Assembly: GCA_009827205.1 (NCBI GenBank)
Contig: WUAK01000032.1
Span: 1 to 15,076 of the forward strand
Direction of reading: 5' to 3'
Length of the DNA: 15,076 nt
DNA from: Phycisphaeraceae bacterium
GTDB taxonomy: Bacteria; Planctomycetota; Phycisphaerae; Phycisphaerales; UBA1924
In this document: positions 13,982 to 15,076 of the stretch, in pieces
Layout: every line of letters begins with the position of its first letter
Numbering within the stretch: the stretch's first letter is position 1
The notes under the pieces: model-generated
Databases searched by the model: none
What the model saw: the letters and a program-made list of their open reading frames with translations, nothing else
Told to the model about the DNA's origin: nothing
Translations under genes and position numbers: made by a program

Positions 13982-15076
13982 GTGACCAGCACGGACCAAA
14001 ACACCCATCACAACGGCGATCCACAGGATTGGTCTGTAGACAGCTGGTCGAAAAAGCTCGATCCGCAGCAGGTTGTCTACCAGAACCGGGCCGCGGTCGA
14101 GAAAGCTGTCACGAAACTCCGATCGCTGCCCCCGCTGGTGACGAGTTGGGAGATCCAGAACCTCACCGAGCAGATCGCCGAGGCCCAGGAGGGGAAGCGG
14201 TTTTTGCTCCAGGGCGGCGACTGCGCCGAACGACTCGACGACTGCAGGCCTGAGAACATCACCAACCGCCTGAAGATCCTGCTGCAGATGTCGCTCGTGC
14301 TCGTGCACGGGCTTCAGAGGCCGGTCATCAGAGTCGGACGATTCGCCGGTCAGTACGCCAAACCTCGCTCGAGCCTGACCGAGACCAGAACGATCGACGG
14401 CAATGAGATCACGCTCCCGAGCTATTTCGGGGATCTTGTCAATGCAGAGAATTTCGAGCCCTCGCAACGCGAACCTGACCCGCACCTGATGGTCCGCGGC
14501 TATCAGCATGCGGCCATGACGCTCAACTTTGTCCGTGCGCTGATCGACGGCGGTTTCGCCGATCTGCACCACCCCGAGTACTGGGATCTGAGCTTCTTTG
14601 GAGCCGCGAGCCTCTCTGAGGATGCACGCCGCTCATACGAGGAGATGTCGGGCGAACTCGCTTCTGCTCTGAGGTTCATGGAGAACATGGGCGAGAAGAC
14701 CGTGGACGATCTGACCCGCGTGGACTTCTTTACGAGTCACGAGGGGCTGAATCTCTTGTATGAGTCGAGCCAGACGCGGCAGGTGCCGAGGCGCGAGGGG
14801 TACTACGACCTCACCACGCACATGCCCTGGATCGGCGAGCGCACCCGCGACCTGAACGGTGCGCACGTCGAGTTCTTCAGGGGTATCCGGAACCCGGTGG
14901 GTGTGAAGGTGGGACCCAACGCCGACCCTGACGAGGTGGCGCGGCTTGTTCGCACGCTGAACCCCTCGGGTGAGCCCGGGCGGAGCGTGCTCATCGCACG
15001 GATGGGCGCTCGTGAGGTGAGATCCAAACTCGAACCCATCATCCGCCGTGTCGATGCCGAGGGTGTACCGGTGCTC
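13982..15076 (+). CDS. Class II (plant-type) DAHP synthase, C-terminus beyond the window
   Basis: This enzyme condenses phosphoenolpyruvate and erythrose 4-phosphate to DAHP, the first step of the shikimate pathway to aromatic amino acids. The first 365 residues are present, out of roughly 450 expected for the class II type. Visible signatures are WSVDSW near the start, FLLQGGDCAE (75-83) with the metal-binding Cys81, and IRVGRFAGQYAKPRS (116-130). Further on come DFFTSHEGLNLLYE (248-261), GERTRDLNGAHVEFFRG (285-301) and NPVGVKVGPNADP (304-316). The frame continues open to the end of the window. The chosen start is GTG at 13982, with AAAGG seven bases upstream. In-frame GTG (13958) and ATG (13925) would add 8 or 19 residues but lack good ribosome-binding sites. 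Long N-terminal allosteric extensions of the mycobacterial kind are not present with any of these starts. Confidence 0.93.
   Translation, partial: MTSTDQNTHHNGDPQDWSVDSWSKKLDPQQVVYQNRAAVEKAVTKLRSLPPLVTSWEIQNLTEQIAEAQEGKRFLLQGGDCAERLDDCRPENITNRLKILLQMSLVLVHGLQRPVIRVGRFAGQYAKPRSSLTETRTIDGNEITLPSYFGDLVNAENFEPSQREPDPHLMVRGYQHAAMTLNFVRALIDGGFADLHHPEYWDLSFFGAASLSEDARRSYEEMSGELASALRFMENMGEKTVDDLTRVDFFTSHEGLNLLYESSQTRQVPRREGYYDLTTHMPWIGERTRDLNGAHVEFFRGIRNPVGVKVGPNADPDEVARLVRTLNPSGEPGRSVLIARMGAREVRSKLEPIIRRVDAEGVPVL

Noticed and set aside
12699..14024. 441-codon Pro/Arg/Ala frame on the minus strand across the histone-like gene, and Gly/Ala or Val-rich frames on the plus strand (12790-13839, 12830-13903)
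   Set aside because: All are other-frame readings of the same 144-bp repeats. Only the Lys/Arg/Thr frame has a good ribosome-binding site and a known family composition.

Overview
The window is G+C-rich bacterial DNA with tight gene packing on both strands. The gene content points to a planctomycete of the Phycisphaerae type. The clues are tetratricopeptide-sulfotransferase proteins, membrane proteins headed by a Cys-x-x-Cys 'YDL' zinc ribbon, a very long Lys/Arg/Thr/Ala histone-like protein, a plant-type (class II) DAHP synthase and a reverse-transsulfuration pair. This placement is inferred from gene families, not from a marker gene. No rRNA, tRNA, CRISPR array, insertion sequence or phage gene was found.

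Layout. (1) 3872 to 1, minus strand: a small zinc-ribbon membrane protein, two tandem paralogous TPR-sulfotransferases joined by a TTGA stop/start overlap, then the start of surE, cut off by the window edge. (2) 4077-6642, plus strand: cystathionine beta-synthase and a cystathionine gamma-lyase/synthase type enzyme, a probable two-gene transsulfuration operon. (3) 9140 to 6643, minus strand: coaD, a metallo-beta-lactamase-fold protein that has lost most metal ligands, an AlkC-like HEAT-repeat DNA glycosylase homologue (TGATG junction) and a second zinc-ribbon membrane protein. The last gene's stop directly abuts the stop of the gamma-lyase gene. (4) 9753 to 9220, minus strand: an AhpD-like CxxC protein, followed by a strong hairpin terminator. 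(5) 10061-12691, plus strand: a fused PHP phosphoesterase / family-4 glycosyltransferase. (6) 13680 to 12811, minus strand: a histone-like protein built partly of 144-bp tandem repeats. A hairpin lies between it and the convergent glycosyltransferase gene. (7) 13982 onward, plus strand: class II DAHP synthase, running off the right edge.

Working together: the CBS/CGL pair would turn homocysteine plus serine into cysteine. coaD supplies coenzyme A, which is built from cysteine, but its operon partners have no obvious tie to that pathway. DAHP synthase is the shikimate entry step. The sulfotransferases would use PAPS to sulfate an unknown acceptor.

The parts most worth a second look are the PHP-GT4 fusion with its unassigned middle segment, the ligand-poor MBL protein coupled to an AlkC-like protein, the recently amplified histone-like repeats, and the two comparatively A/T-rich zinc-ribbon membrane genes that bracket the transsulfuration operon. 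I see no clear-cut new defence or mobile system here.
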